Positions 44,680 to 56,700 of a DNA stretch of 64,000 bases are shown here, piece after piece; position 1 is the stretch's first letter, and the number at the start of each line of letters is the position of its first letter. The notes beneath the pieces were generated by a model. The model was given only the letters and a program-made list of their open reading frames with translations, did not search any database and was not told the DNA's origin. A program made the translations under genes and the position numbers. This stretch comes from Thalassia testudinum (Eukaryota; Streptophyta; Magnoliopsida; Alismatales; Hydrocharitaceae). The stretch lies in NCBI GenBank assembly GCA_037157565.1, contig JAZHRO010000055.1, forward strand, positions 40,331,001 through 40,395,000. The letters run 5' to 3'.

Positions 44680-46409
44680 TGATGTAAACATGTTTACACT
44701 ACTTAAGATGTCTATTTATGCATGTTCTTAAGCATTGGATTGCAATGCATACTATAAATATTGCATAACATGCATCATCTTGCATTTAGAGTAGTTTGAA
44801 TAAAATAGAGGTTAATTGTCTCCTTTTATGTTCATGGATAGGGAAAACTTTTTATCGGGGCCTCGGATCGAAGATCCAACCATATAGATGTGATCAGGGC
44901 GACGATTGGAGTTCAACGACTCTAAGATCGCCCTAATCAGGCATCTGTAGCATCAGATAGAGATTGGGGAACCCTAGAAGATCAAGGGCCAAGATGGTGT
45001 GAATCTGCACTTCAAACGACAAATTTGACCTCACGGATGGATTCGGATCGACGATCGCAGCCTAACGGCACGAAAATCGACTCAATCCGACAACCGTGGC
45101 ACCATCTACATCATCCAGAAGATGGATGGCTCAGATAGCGCCATGTGGCGCCATCTCAGCCGCCCAACCGGCCAAAGCACCCACCGCACCTTCTCTTCTT
45201 CAATCAGAGAGCCGCTTCTCTGCCGTTGGATGCCCATCCGACGGCTGTGGATGCGCGTGTCTGATTTCATCCGCGCGACCATCTCGACTGCGTAGCGCAG
45301 CGGAGACGATGCTGCGGGTGAAGCAGAGGTCGCAGGGATGAGCCCCTGCGAGACTCAAATCAATTGTGGGCATGGAGCAGGCTCAATTGAGGTGTAGGAT
45401 GGTGAGCGGACGGTTTAGATGCAGAGACGTGGCGTGATCTGGGCGCGCGAATCATGCACGCGCGATCAAACGCGCGTTTCAACGCTCGATCTAACGTAGG
45501 CGTAGTTAAGGCGCGGCGAGGAATGCATCTCAACCGTTCGATCTCTCGATCGAATGGCTGAGATTCAGCAAATGTGATCATGCGTTGAGCGCGTGACAGG
45601 CAAAGAGGCACGAGGGCGTCGCCCACGTCGGCCATGTTCGGACCTTTAGCAACGGTTTTGTCCGTCACTAAAGGTCCTGAATTAATGTTTTTAGAGTTGT
45701 AATGACCAAATATCCCCCACTACTTGCAACTACAAAAGGAGACCCCCTCCATACGAAATTCTCATCCCTTCCTTCTCTTCTCTCCCTCTCCAAAGCTCAA
45801 GAGAAGCTTGTCCCACACCCGGGATTCTTCTCGAGAGATAAAGTCAATTTTTCGTCCCCCTTTCGGAAGTGGATCCCGTGACGACGATGACGTGCTACCC
45901 TGTTCCCGTTCTTCTGCTTCGTCCTCCTTCATCCTGCTCTGACCTCCTTCATCCAGGCATTGTCCCATCCGGCTCGTCCTCCAAGCGACCGTCGAGGAGG
46001 ATATTTCTCTTTCCATTCTTTTAATGCTTTCTTTAGTAGATTTACCGCTTTCTAGAGTAGATTTACTGCTTTCTAGTGTATTCATTTTCCCACTTTCTAG
46101 TGTAACGAACAATCTTTCTGATGATGAAATTCCATGTTCATTCTTCATCTCTTTTGATTTTTATTTGTAATATTCTCTCTCTCTCTTTTATTTATTGTAA
46201 ATAGTTATATAGTTCTAATCAATTAATTTACTTCGTGACAAATAAATCAAACACGTGTTTTTAAATCAAACGTCCGCCTCCCTGTGTTCGACCTGGGATT
46301 TTCATTCCGATATAAATTTTATTTGTTGAACACGAGTTTTTTGCTTTCATATTACGACGACAGGTTTTTCAAAACCAAACACGTTAGCGTAGCAACTCCA
46401 TGTTCAACA
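44680..46409 (+). repeat. 3' LTR of the LARD-like element
   Basis: 1,730 bp. It aligns with the 5' LTR throughout, with scattered substitutions and an extra 'ctttctagagtagattta'-type tandem unit near 46028-46068. TATA changed to TACA. Confidence 0.95.
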
Positions 46410-46414
46410 TCCAC

Positions 46415-48922
46415 GATGGAGGTCTCTAAGATTAGAACACACTCACTGGGGCCCTCCATCACCTCTTCATAATCTAAGGGCCCCAATCCTATACCTAATT
46501 AGTATAATTAATTCATAGAAAATAAACACCTAATTCCATTCCAACTTTCTAGCTCTCTGTCAATGGAGAGCTCGAAAGAGTTACTTCACCTAATTAATCC
46601 CCCATAGAGCATTGCAAGGTTCTGTTGAACCTTAACCCTCATTCAATTGAATGAGACAGCTGACTCTGAGTTCGTACAAACTCAGAGATTAAGATTTCTA
46701 AATTCCCTTATGAATCCTTAATTCGATCATTAATTGGATAAATTGATGAGTTCCTGAGGTTCCTTGTGACCTCAAGAAGCTCTTAAGACTCTTAATAGTC
46801 TGTTTGATGTTGTTTTGTACATTGCTAGACATTATCTGGACTCACCAGAGCTCCGACGAGTCGAAATTGATCTTCAGCCCTTGATAGGCTCTGAGGAGTT
46901 CCAGAATGCATAATTAGGGTCTATGGATTCCGATCTAGTGTTTATTTTGTCGATTTAATGCCTGGAACTCAGTGACAACCTCTATCTTCTCCAACTCCGG
47001 TAGAGTTGGAGAAGCTGACCCGTTAGGTTTTAGGCTCTGGAAATAGGACATCATGCTCAAGCAGAACCTATAGGGATAATATTTGATCTTTGATTACTCT
47101 GAAATCCCTTAGATTATTCCACTGAACACCTCATCTTTTGAGCTCAGACGACAGTGTCTGAGAGGGCCTTTCAGAGCTTCAAAACTTAGCTTTAAGATTT
47201 GAAATGATTTTTGAGGTGAATTAGAGTCCCTCCAGGTCTTTAATTTGTTTAGAGAAGCTCTAATTCTGAAAGTCAACTCTGAGCTTACTGTGGTCAAACC
47301 TCAGGTTCAATTTGAGGATTAAGCATTTAATTCTGTGAATTAAAGGGTTGAAATTCTTTCTGGGATGATTTAGAGTGAGTTGGAATTGTTTTGATTGAGT
47401 TTTATTGAGGATTTAGTGTGAATTAGATCACTGTTCAGTTTGGGTCAATTTTGAACCCAAACTGCTTTCAATGTGTTTTTGGCGAGATTTGGATGCCAAA
47501 TCTGCTCAGATAGAATCTTTGCAACCTGCAGAGGTTGTTTAATTCTCTTTGTAAAGTTTTTAGCTTTCTGTCGAGCTATTCAGAGCTCAAAATGGAGCTC
47601 TGAAGTTCCTGTATGAAGCTCATGAGCTTCTTCCTCTTCCTGAAGCCATACAGAACTCCCTTTCTTCACCATTAAGTGTGGAATCATCAGTTGAAAATGG
47701 TTCAGACCTCACTTGGAGGTCAGACACTCTCCTGCAGGTCAAAAGACTTGAACTTACCTTCTACAAGCCATGAATGGCCGTGAAAATCCTTGATCTTCGC
47801 CCTTCAAATCGAAGGGTCAGATTTGACTCGAACATCAAATTGGTGTTCATACATGTAGAGCATTCAAAGAGCTTTCGATCGAGCCTTAGCTTGATCGAAA
47901 TCACCCAGTGAGTCGACCAGAATCATCGGCCAAAGTTCGGTTTGGAGTGGACATATATAGTCCCACATCGGTAATCTGTGAAGTACCGCACTGGTATAAT
48001 ATGAAAAAGTGCATTAGCCTTATCGGTCGTCAGCACAGGGCGCAAGGAAACGAGCTTGGGTGCGGGTTCGTGTGTTGCATGTGCCTGCACATGTGTGTGC
48101 GTGCGCCTATGGGCGTGAGCGTGGGCCCAAGTGGGCATGTGTGGGCAAGGAAGGCTGAAGATTGTGCATTGGCTTGAATTGGAAATAAAACACCTAGTAA
48201 AACTAGGCTCGGACCTAGTAGTGGGTAACCTCTAGGGGGTGCTATGTATCCCCGACCGGTCTGAGCTGCTAATTAAAAAAAACCAAATTTTTGTTGGTTT
48301 AGTGTGAACATTTATGCACAACACTAAGGGAAAATTAGAAGAGAGAAAACCTAAGGAGAAAGCTAAGTAAAGAAAATAGAGAGGGTTTAGAAGAGGAAGA
48401 GGAAGAGGAAGAAGAAGAAGAGAAAAAGATGAATAAAGGAGAAGAGAGAAAAAGAGAGTAATGACAGAGAAGTAAAGAAAAGAAAAGAGAGGGCTGAAGA
48501 TTAAGAAGAAAAGAGGAAATAAAGAGAGAATCAGACATCTCCTGTTGTAATTATTCTTCTAATCTATTACCTTTAAGACGTCTAATCTATACTTTTATTG
48601 CAATAACATGTCTCCTTTTAATATTTTGAGCTTAATTGATCTAATAAGGCATTTGTATTCATTTGTATAACTTTTTCTTGCCTTAATCTTTTGTAATAAG
48701 TTGTAATGGGTGTAATAAACATGTTTACTTGATTCTTAATGAAAAAATCATATGTGTAAATATGTTCTTTCTTAATGGAATGTTGCATGCTTGTATTTGA
48801 ATATCTCTTATGCAAGATTCATGTACTTAAAATAATTTAATTATAATCTGATTGATTAAGTAATTAGTAATTTATGCTTAGGAATTAATGGTGAATTAAG
48901 ATTAAGTTATGCCTCCCAGTGA
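46415..48922 (+). other. middle part of LTR-W (no gene)
   Basis: Leader-like T/C-rich sequence with many 'ctcagagct'/'gagttc' repeats (46640-47760), a 'tgtgtgcgtgcgcctatggg' stretch (48090) and a purine-rich tract 48335-48535. Frames found on either strand are by-products. It corresponds to 55000-58480 of LTR-Y in general composition and in the 'aggggg.g.tatgtatcccc' and 'tgcctcccagtgaacgac' blocks. Confidence 0.6.
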
Positions 48923-48927
48923 ACGAC
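48923..48927. repeat. TSD ACGAC of LTR-B, left copy
   Basis: ACGAC recurs at 51644-51648. Removing the insert gives 'cagtgaacgacctagactcaaccagtt', matching 'cagtgaacgacctgaaataaaaccagt' of LTR-Y (58484). Confidence 0.95.
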
Positions 48928-51643
48928 TGTTGGCAAGGCAAGATCGTGTTTAAAAGATGTTCGTTGCAGTATAAATGAAATTGCCACGAAAACAAATAAG
49001 AATTTATAACTCGAAAACCAAAGTATTCGAGATCGAACACAGGGAGCAATTGGGTATTTAAAAACTTAAGAGCACAACTCTCAATTTAATAAAAAGCAAT
49101 AACCAATCCAATCAAAATTGAGAAATAATGCCAATGTAGAAATAAGCCCAAAAATTGGACGTCTGATGAAAAATCATACGTCTTAAAAGTTCTTGCTACA
49201 GTGCTTGATTTGTCCTTCTCTTTGTGATTTTTGCCTCTCTTTCTCTCTTCTTTCTCTTTCTCTGCGACTATGCTTCTTCTGCCTTCTTTGGCTTCTTCTT
49301 CTTTCTTCTTCCTGTTCTTTCTTCTTCTGCGGCTAAGTCCCTCAGCTTTGGCTTCCTTTACCTTCAGTAGCTACCTCCTTCTTCTTCTTCTCTTCCTCTT
49401 CTGCACTTGGTCTTCTTCTTCAGCCGCTCCTCTTCTTCCTTCTTAACTTTCTCTTCTTTTGCCTTTAGACTCTTCTTTCTTTCCTGCACACCACAATGGA
49501 GCAAAACCTACCCCTACCCCTCCCCGCGTCTCTCTCTCTCTATTTCGCTCTTAGATACGCTCCCCCAGAGCTGGGTAATCGGGTCGGGTTTCGCGTGCCC
49601 GGGTCCAGGTGCACCGGTGTGGTGTAGTGCACGAGGAGTGCTAGGTCTAGGTAATCGGGTCGGGTGCCAGGTCTGCGGGGGCAGAGGTTGCGGACGAGGT
49701 GTGAACGAGTGAGGGCGAGGGACCTCACCCCGTGTTACCTAAGGCAACCAACAGAAAGCAAAAAATCAATATAAGTCTCACCGCTTACCCCTGAGTTTAT
49801 GAGGTGGGACTAAATGTCCCACTCGCTTCTGCTGGCGCTCGTAGGAGGGGAGTTCATTCAATTGGAGCAGCTGGAAGCCGCTCTACGACTGCTCTCAGGC
49901 TGGATACGTTTGCATGCTCAACGCGCGTAGCCTGGAGCCCTTGTGCCTGGAGCATGCGGCCTGGAGCTCTTAGCAAGCAAGCTCCCTTCGATGTTAATGG
50001 CGGAAGGGGGCTTTGACTTGCACAACACAAAGACGGCCTTGCGGCTCTGTCAAACAAGGAAAGCTTCGCCGTGTCACGACGAAGGTGAGGTGGGGGTCGG
50101 CGTGGCGTAGAACGGCCTAGGCGTGCGTGCATAGGTTGGACTGTGACCGTGAGTGTGGGTTTGTTCGGTGGAAGTGTGGGGCATGTGTGGCGGTCAGTGA
50201 ATGGGCGGAAAGTGATCAGTGGGTGATGGCGAAGGTGATGAGGTTGGTGGCGAGGTGTGTGAAGGTGTGGAGTGGTGGATGCGCCTCGCCGGAGGTCAGC
50301 CGGAGATGGAGAAGATGGAGGTGGACAGTTGCAGTCGTGGGGCGGTTTATGAAATTAAATGAGGGAAAATGAAGAGTGGGAGGAGAGGAACTTATTTGTG
50401 GGTATTGGGACGAAGGGAAGGTAGAGGAGACAAACAGCATGTATGTGCAGTCGTCGGGAAGAAGGCCCTGAAGTGAGGATGATGGCGACGAGGAGGAGGT
50501 CGAAGAGGTGTGCGCTGGTGCGGCGCAACGTGGAGGAACGAGACGAAGCTAACTCTGCCACTGGTATGGTGGCAGAGCGACGAGAGGAGGGAGGAGAGAT
50601 CGTTGGATCTTACAGGCGTTTGACCAGAGATGAGGAAGGAGGAAATTGAGAGGGTATTTGCGGCCAAATCAAGCTTGGAAGATGCGTAAAGGACCGGGGG
50701 TCCTTTTATAGCCACTGGCCGAACCCTTTGTGTTTGGAAGGCAAGCCTTCCAGCGCAAAGGCCTCACCGGAGATGGAAGGTGCTCAAGACATCCAAATCT
50801 CTTGAGCGTTTGCACGAGAGATTTGGTGTAAATCTGATATGGAGATCCTGTTCAGACGATGGAGAAATCCTCAGAGAATCTCCCTTCCAAATCTGGGAGA
50901 TCTCTGAGGATTCGCGGAAATATCCTCCTCAAATCCTCGTTGGAGTGGGATTCCTTCATTGTAATGGCGGAGGGACCTAAATGTAAGGGTGGTGAGGAAG
51001 TTAAGGGGGTCTATGCAAGGATTTTCAAAAGATAGGGGTCAGAATGTAATTAGGTGGACTATTTTGCAAAGTAGGTCAAGGTGACCTTCCCTTAGGCCCA
51101 AATTTTGGTATAACTCTAATTTGGATCTAAGAAATCCAATGGTGAAGTTGGATTTTAGGTTTGATCACATTTGACTGAACATTTTGAACAAAAACCCAAA
51201 TTAGGTTAAATACTGAGCTAGGACCCCAATTTAAGTCAAAATAGGTTCCAAAGGCCAAATTAAGGGTTCTTAACCCTAGGGGATATTTTTCCATAAATTT
51301 TAGAGGGTTTACTTGATTTTTATCCTGACTAGAACCTTGTTGAATTAAGCGAGTTTATTTTAGGGTTATAGAATATCATTTAATTCCTAGACTGCTCATG
51401 AACCCATTTCTGACTGAACCAACCCACTTTTCATCTTCTTAAGATCATTTGACCTATGTTTTACCTCTGAGAAATACCATTTATGTACTGCAATGGTAAA
51501 ACTGCAGTTTTACCCTTTCTTTCATTTTTTTTCTTAGAACATTTCTTCCGTGTATTAGGCCTTTCTTTAGGTTATGTAGCAGCTTTTATTCTCTTTCTTA
51601 GGTCAAAATGAGCTAGTTAGGGCTCATGATGAGGTTCTCATCA
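48928..51643 (-). mobile_element. solo LTR-B (2.72 kb), family A/B
   Basis: Plus-strand ends TGTTGGCAAGG... and ...GTTCTCATCA. In element direction it begins TGATGAGAACCTCATCATGAG, a near-perfect hairpin, and carries a TATA box (CTATAAAAGGACC, 50702-50714 on the minus strand). 'tccctgtgttcgatc' lies near its 3' end (49040). Homologous to LTR-A over its length. No second LTR or internal region. Confidence 0.92.
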
Positions 51644-52403
51644 ACGACCTAGACTCAACCAGTTAAAAAGAATTTAAAATCTAAAATGTTAGGTTAACTT
51701 GACCCTATACTATACAATAGACAGAAAATTAAGTTAACTTAAGTTACTTTCTCATGTGATTAATTAAGTCTAAATAACTTAATTAACTGTGTTAAGGAAT
51801 TAAACAACCAGCATGGTCTTGGCTTGATCTTAGCCGTTGGATGAGAATCCAACGATTGAGATTAACCAAGCGGTTGAGGAGAGAGACTTATGCAGGCATC
51901 CATGGGCTGGTTTGGGTGGTTAGGATGGTGCCACATGGCACCATCTTAGCTGTCCATCTTTATATGCTTGTAGGTGGTGCCACAGATGTCGAATTGGATC
52001 AATTTTTACGCTGTTGGGCTACGATCGTCGATCTGAATCCATCCGTGCAGTTGGAGTTATCATCTGAAGTATAGATTTACACCACCTGGCCTCTTGGCCG
52101 CTGATCTTTCTCATATTGTATTTGATATTACGCAAGTCCGATCAGGACGATCTTGGAGTCGTTGAACTTCGATTGTTGCCTTGATCAAATCTGTATAGTT
52201 GGATCTTCAATCCGAGACCCTGATTAAATACCGCCCTGTACCTTGACCACAAAAAGAGAAAATTAACCTAAAATTTATACAATCTAAACTAAATGTAAGA
52301 TGATACATGTTATGCAATATTTATAATGTATAATGCAACTATACGTCTAATAACACGTAAAAAGAGATGATTTATGTGATATAAATGTGTTTACATCAAT
52401 ACT

Positions 52404-53758
52404 GCTATGTGTATTTGCTTAAGTTTAAGGATGAGGCATTAAGTAAATTCCTCATCTTTAAGAAAGATGCAGAAATACAAACTGAGAAAACTCTTAAGAG
52501 ACTAAGGTTAGATAGAGGAGGGGAATATACGCCCAACTTATTTGTTGAATAGTGCCAAACTTTTGGTATAGTTCATGAAGTGACGGCCCCATATTCCTCT
52601 CAATCGAATGGGATAGCAAAGTGAAAGAATATGATCCTAACTGACATGGTCAATGCTCTTTTGCAAAGCTCAGGATTACCTACTTATATGTTTGGGAAGC
52701 TTTGAATACGGCATGCGATATACTGAATAGAGCTCCCTTCAAGCATAAGGAAAGTAGTCCATTCGAGATTTGGAAAAATAGGAAACCATGTTTGAAATGC
52801 CTTAAAGTGTGGGGCTACCTTGCAAAAGTGGTTGTCCTAGAACACAAGAGGAAGAAGCTTGGACCTAAGACAGTTGACGCGATCTTTTTGGGTTATGTTA
52901 ATAATGGCTATGCCTATAGATTTTTGGTTATAAAATTTGAGATTTCAAGCATAGATGTCAGCACTATTGTTGAGCTTTGCGATGCTACATTTTTTAAGGA
53001 TTGCTTCCCTATAAAGATTGGATTACCTTAAACTATGACTTCAGATGATCTAGCCACCACATCTGGTTCAATTTTTGGATGTCTAATGTGGGGGATAGCT
53101 CTTCCCGTTTTGAACCCAATCAAGTAGAAGAGTTTGAACCTAGGAGAAGTAAATGACCAAGAATTGCCAAGGATTTGGGAGGTGATTTTATTACTTACCA
53201 AATCGAGGGCGATCCCCCTACTTCTTGTGATGCTATGGCTTCTTCTGAAGCCAAGCATTGGAAAGATGCCATTAAGAATGAGATGACCTCAATCATCTCT
53301 AATGGCACCTGGGAGTTGGTTGATTTACCTTCAGGGTGTTCTACTATTGGATGCAAGTGGATGTTTAAGGGAAAACTCAGGCCTGATGGATCTATTGAAA
53401 AATGTAAAGCTAAACTTATTACCAAGGGGTTCAAGAAAATGGAAGGAATCGATTATTTTGATACCTATTCTCCAATAACTAGGAAAACTATTATCCATAT
53501 GCTTATTGCATGGGCTTCTATTTATGATCTCACTATCCACAAAATGGATGTGAAGACCGCCTTTCTTCATGGCAATCTTGAGGAGATCTTTATGGACCAG
53601 CCTGAGGGATTTGTAGCTCCTGGGAATGAGAAAAAGCTTTGCAAGTTTGTTAAATGTCTTTATGGTTTGAAATAAACACCCAAGCAATGACATGAAAAGT
53701 TTGATAAAACTATATAGCCTTTTGGCTTTGTAGATCATAAATTTGATAGGTGTGTCTA
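52404..53758 (+). pseudogene. copia integrase C-part and start of reverse transcriptase
   Basis: 52404 continues CYVYLLKFKDEALSKFLIFK, then LRLDRGGEYTPNLFVE*CQT and VTAPYSSQSNGIAK*KN (52570-52630), then TACDILNRAPFKHKESSPFE and CLKVWGYLAKV. In the DDE core the last catalytic residue is Lys (AAG at 52619; family E in GVAERKN), followed by a stop where Arg is expected. RT starts near 53175: ITYQIEGDPPTSCDAMASSE, AKHWKDAIKNEMTSIISNGT, WELVDLPSGCSTIGCKWMFK and MDVKTAFLHGNLEEIFMDQP. At 53661 it reads YGLK*TPKQ*H for family YGLKQAPRQWH; all four differences are single C-to-T or G-to-A changes. Confidence 0.93.
53754..53758. repeat. TSD GTCTA of LTR-Y, left copy
   Basis: GTCTA recurs at 58662-58666. 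Joining gives TGT GTC TAC TCT ATG ATT (CVYSMI), restoring the RT frame. Confidence 0.88.
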
Positions 53759-56700
53759 TGATGAGTGGCTACTCATCATAGCTAAAAAGTTGAAGTTAAG
53801 CTAGTCACTGGGTTAAACAACATCAAATTAACAGATAAAAAGGGTAAAGTGTGGGAATCAAAGAAAAAGACCTAAAAACTTTATTCTGTGTTAAAATTGC
53901 ATAATTAGGTCACAAAACAAGATATTCTGAAGGAAAAAGGATAAATGGTGATCCATGCGTTAATTGAACACATAAATAAGTTTAAAAGGCCAAATCAAAA
54001 GTATAATTAATTTCTTAAATGTTCAATTAAGCACATATAAAAATTTGAAGGCATTTGGACATCATTTAGGCCTTGTAATATAGAGTTTACACTTAGGTCC
54101 TTCATGCATCACATTCTTGTCTTTAAAAATCCATTTTAGACCTACTTGTAAACTGCAGGGATCCCTTTGAAAGGTGCAGGGTCCATCCTGTTGCAATTCT
54201 CTTCACTTATGGGCCTGCACGTAATTTTTCTACCCCTTCGCGTAGGGGTTTTCCCTGCAATTTTCCTGACATTTCGAGATCAACCTGCTACTCTTCACAT
54301 GCACTGTAGTGAGTGAAGAACACGACAGATCTCGGATGTTTGTTGTTTCTCGCGATTTCGATCTACGATTGGATCTGAATAGAAGCTTCGCGCGAATTGG
54401 CACGTACGCTCATCCCTCTCCCCAGATCCCATCTGACGGTCAAATTTTGAGTTGGCTCGCCGCGCGCTCCTCTCCTTTCATCCCTGCCGTCGGTTGCCTC
54501 ATCGGCTATCTTCACCCGCGCGGTGATCTGAGCCACTGAGTCTGCTACTTAAGCATATCAGTGGTCGCGCACGCAAAGGATCGCTCCCTCCTACATCTTT
54601 TAGCGATCATTCATCCACTCCAGTTTCTTCTCCCCACCAATTCTCTGATTTCACAGCCACCGGCTGTGAAATCACCACCTTCTTCTCGACCTCCTCGTCG
54701 CTAAGCACCTCGTAGCACCTGAGGACGACCTTGGAGCCTCACTAGCAGACTCTTCCCTCCGCTGGAGTCATTTTCCTCCCTTCTTCCTCCTTAGCCACCG
54801 GCTAAGGACCCATAGGTCCCATTCTTCCTGTTAGAGTAGATTTATCATTCTATAAATTAGTTGTAGCTGTAGTTAAGTAGGTTTAGATTAGAATTCAAGT
54901 AATTTGTAGTGTTTAATTTCGTTGTTATGATAGTGTAGCTGTAGCAGTAGATGTAGACTAGAATTTCCCCCCTCACCTCCTCTGATCATTCCAGATCAGA
55001 GGGGATGGTTTCATACAGTCCATGATCACGAATTCTCTCCCTCTCCATATTTTCCATATTCGCTTCTGATTTCCACGATGTGTTTCTCGCAATTCACCCA
55101 TGCATTCAGACCTAATTTCAGATCTGATTGGTTTTTAACCTCAAATCTGAGATTGGCGTCAAAAATCACATTAGGGGCTTCCCATTCGCCCCATTTTGAT
55201 CACAAAAGCCCCTGATCTGAGCTTGAAAGTGATCAGTTTGTCGATTTTTCTTTAACTCAGATTTCAAAGATTTTTACTCAATTGGGTTTTGACTGTTTTG
55301 ATCTAACAAACTGAGGAATTTTGATTTTCATTCATTGTTTGGCAAGGAATCTGAGATGTTTCTGATATCAGAATTCATCTCAGAAGAGCCATAATCTGAT
55401 CTGAGTTTTTATGAGATTTTTAATGCATTGAATGCATGATAGAACTAAGGAAAATCACTGTGGTGATTTGAAGTCTATCTTGCATTCATGAGTTTGTGTT
55501 TGTGAAGAGCATTGATGATTTTTAACCTAAGGAGTTCTCAATACTCCTTATGGTTCCAGAATCTGGGATTTGAATTGTGGATTTTAGTTGACTGATTCAA
55601 CTCTTTCTACATGCTGTCTATAGCATTAGGAAGAGTTAGATCAGTGTTTCTACTGATTGAATTCAATGAGAATTTATTGACAAGGGTTTGTGTATTTGAA
55701 TTGGAATATTGAGTGTTTTTGATAAGTGAAACCCTTATCAGATGGGGTTGAGGGAATTTCTAAGTCTGAATTTTTGGTTGTAATCCCAGAGCCACAGCAA
55801 GTTGCTGCACTTGCAGCTACATTCCTCTTCTCCCCATAAGTCTGATTTCATTCCAGATGGACAAACTGCAGCTACAGTTAAGCCATCTGGAGTCAGATCT
55901 GATTTGCTGCAGGGTGGGAGCTTAGAGTTCTTGCTGCTGCTGTTTCTATGTTTTAATGTGCAGGAGTAATTTTTGATTTAAAACCCTGTAGAATGTAGTC
56001 TGAAAATAGTTGACATGTAGTTGTAATGTATTCTTTGTATACAAGCTTTCCTGTATAAGTAAGTGAATTTCAATTCTGTGAATGCTTGTTGTTTTTCTTC
56101 CAATTGTTTGTTAGCTATTTCATTTTCAGTTAACTGTCCAAACACAAGAACTAAATGAAATAAAAAATGATCAGTGTGCTAAAATGGGTAGAATTCCTTC
56201 CAGTTTTCATTCTAACTATCGTTAAGGCAGTCAATGCCTTTTTAGATCCCTTAAGATCCATCCTAAGCCTTTAGGACCCCTTAGATATCTTTTGCAAGGC
56301 TTATGATGGATGAGATTGGAAATTCAATAAAAATCAGAAAAAAATTCTAAAAAATTAAAATAAAACTGCCTGATCGAAGATCAGAAAGTTTTCTAACCAC
56401 ATACCAAGTTACATGGTATGCAAAACCCTCGACTTGGTAGAATTTGCCAGTCGATGGATTTGTATACCATGAAACTTAATAATAGAAGTTATAGCTAAAA
56501 AACATCAAAAACACCTCTTTCTCCTCGTTTAATTCTTCCCTTCTCATCTCTTATGTCTATAATATGTATAAAAACCATAAAAAGTGAAAAACTCCAAAAA
56601 TACCTAAAAAGGTACTTTGTATATTAAGTATATTCATGTAAATATAAGCTTTATACTAAGTTATATATGTAAATAAGTAGCATATGTATATAAACTGTAC

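Larger units (their letters stand above)
38768..46409 (+). mobile_element. full-length non-autonomous LTR retrotransposon (LARD-like), 7.6 kb
   Basis: Two LTRs (38768-40461 and 44680-46409) begin TGATGTAAACATG and end TTCAACA. A primer-binding site TGGTGCCGTTGCCGGGG lies just inside the 5' LTR. A polypurine tract GATAGGCATGGGGGTA abuts the 3' LTR, and a perfect 5-bp TSD is present. The 4.2-kb interior has no protease, RT, RNase H or integrase, only ORFs of unknown function at 41598-42853 and a long AT/A-rich 3' part. PBS and PPT types match the plant Ty3/gypsy Tat/Athila group, so an autonomous relative with the same LTR is expected to supply enzymes. LTR-C is a solo LTR of this family. Confidence 0.93.
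37440..51810 (+). mobile_element. solo LTR-W (about 4.0 kb when reassembled), inserted in LTR-C
   Basis: Parts are 37440-38767, 46415-48927 and 51649-51810. It starts with the palindrome (TG)ATGAGAGGCTCATCAT, like LTR-Y (TGATGAGTGGCTACTCATCA), and ends ...ACAACCA. The likely TSD is GCATG (37435-37439 and 51811-51815), with a 2-bp loss at the left end. Shared with LTR-Y: the start palindrome, the promoter-leader type, the block 'ggt..tatgtatcccc' (48242; 57780 in Y) and 'gcctcccagtgaacgac' near the 3' end (48911; 58478 in Y). A good TATA box lies at 38200. It contains the full-length element and LTR-B. Confidence 0.72.
36309..52398 (-). mobile_element. solo LTR-C (about 1.71 kb when reassembled), same family as the full-length element
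   Basis: The two parts are 36309-37439 and 51816-52398. Plus-strand ends are TGTAGCGG... and ...TTTACATCA. In its own direction it starts TGATGTAAACAC and follows the LTR of the element at 38768 block by block: 'cataacatg.atcatctt', 'gatccaac', 'gttcaacgactc.aagatcg', 'cacggatggattc', 'gccatgtggc.ccat', the GTCACTAAAG pair, and 'ccctgtgttcgac' near the 3' end. Combined length 1,714 bp agrees with 1,694 and 1,730 bp for those LTRs. The gap between the parts is filled by LTR-W. Confidence 0.88.
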
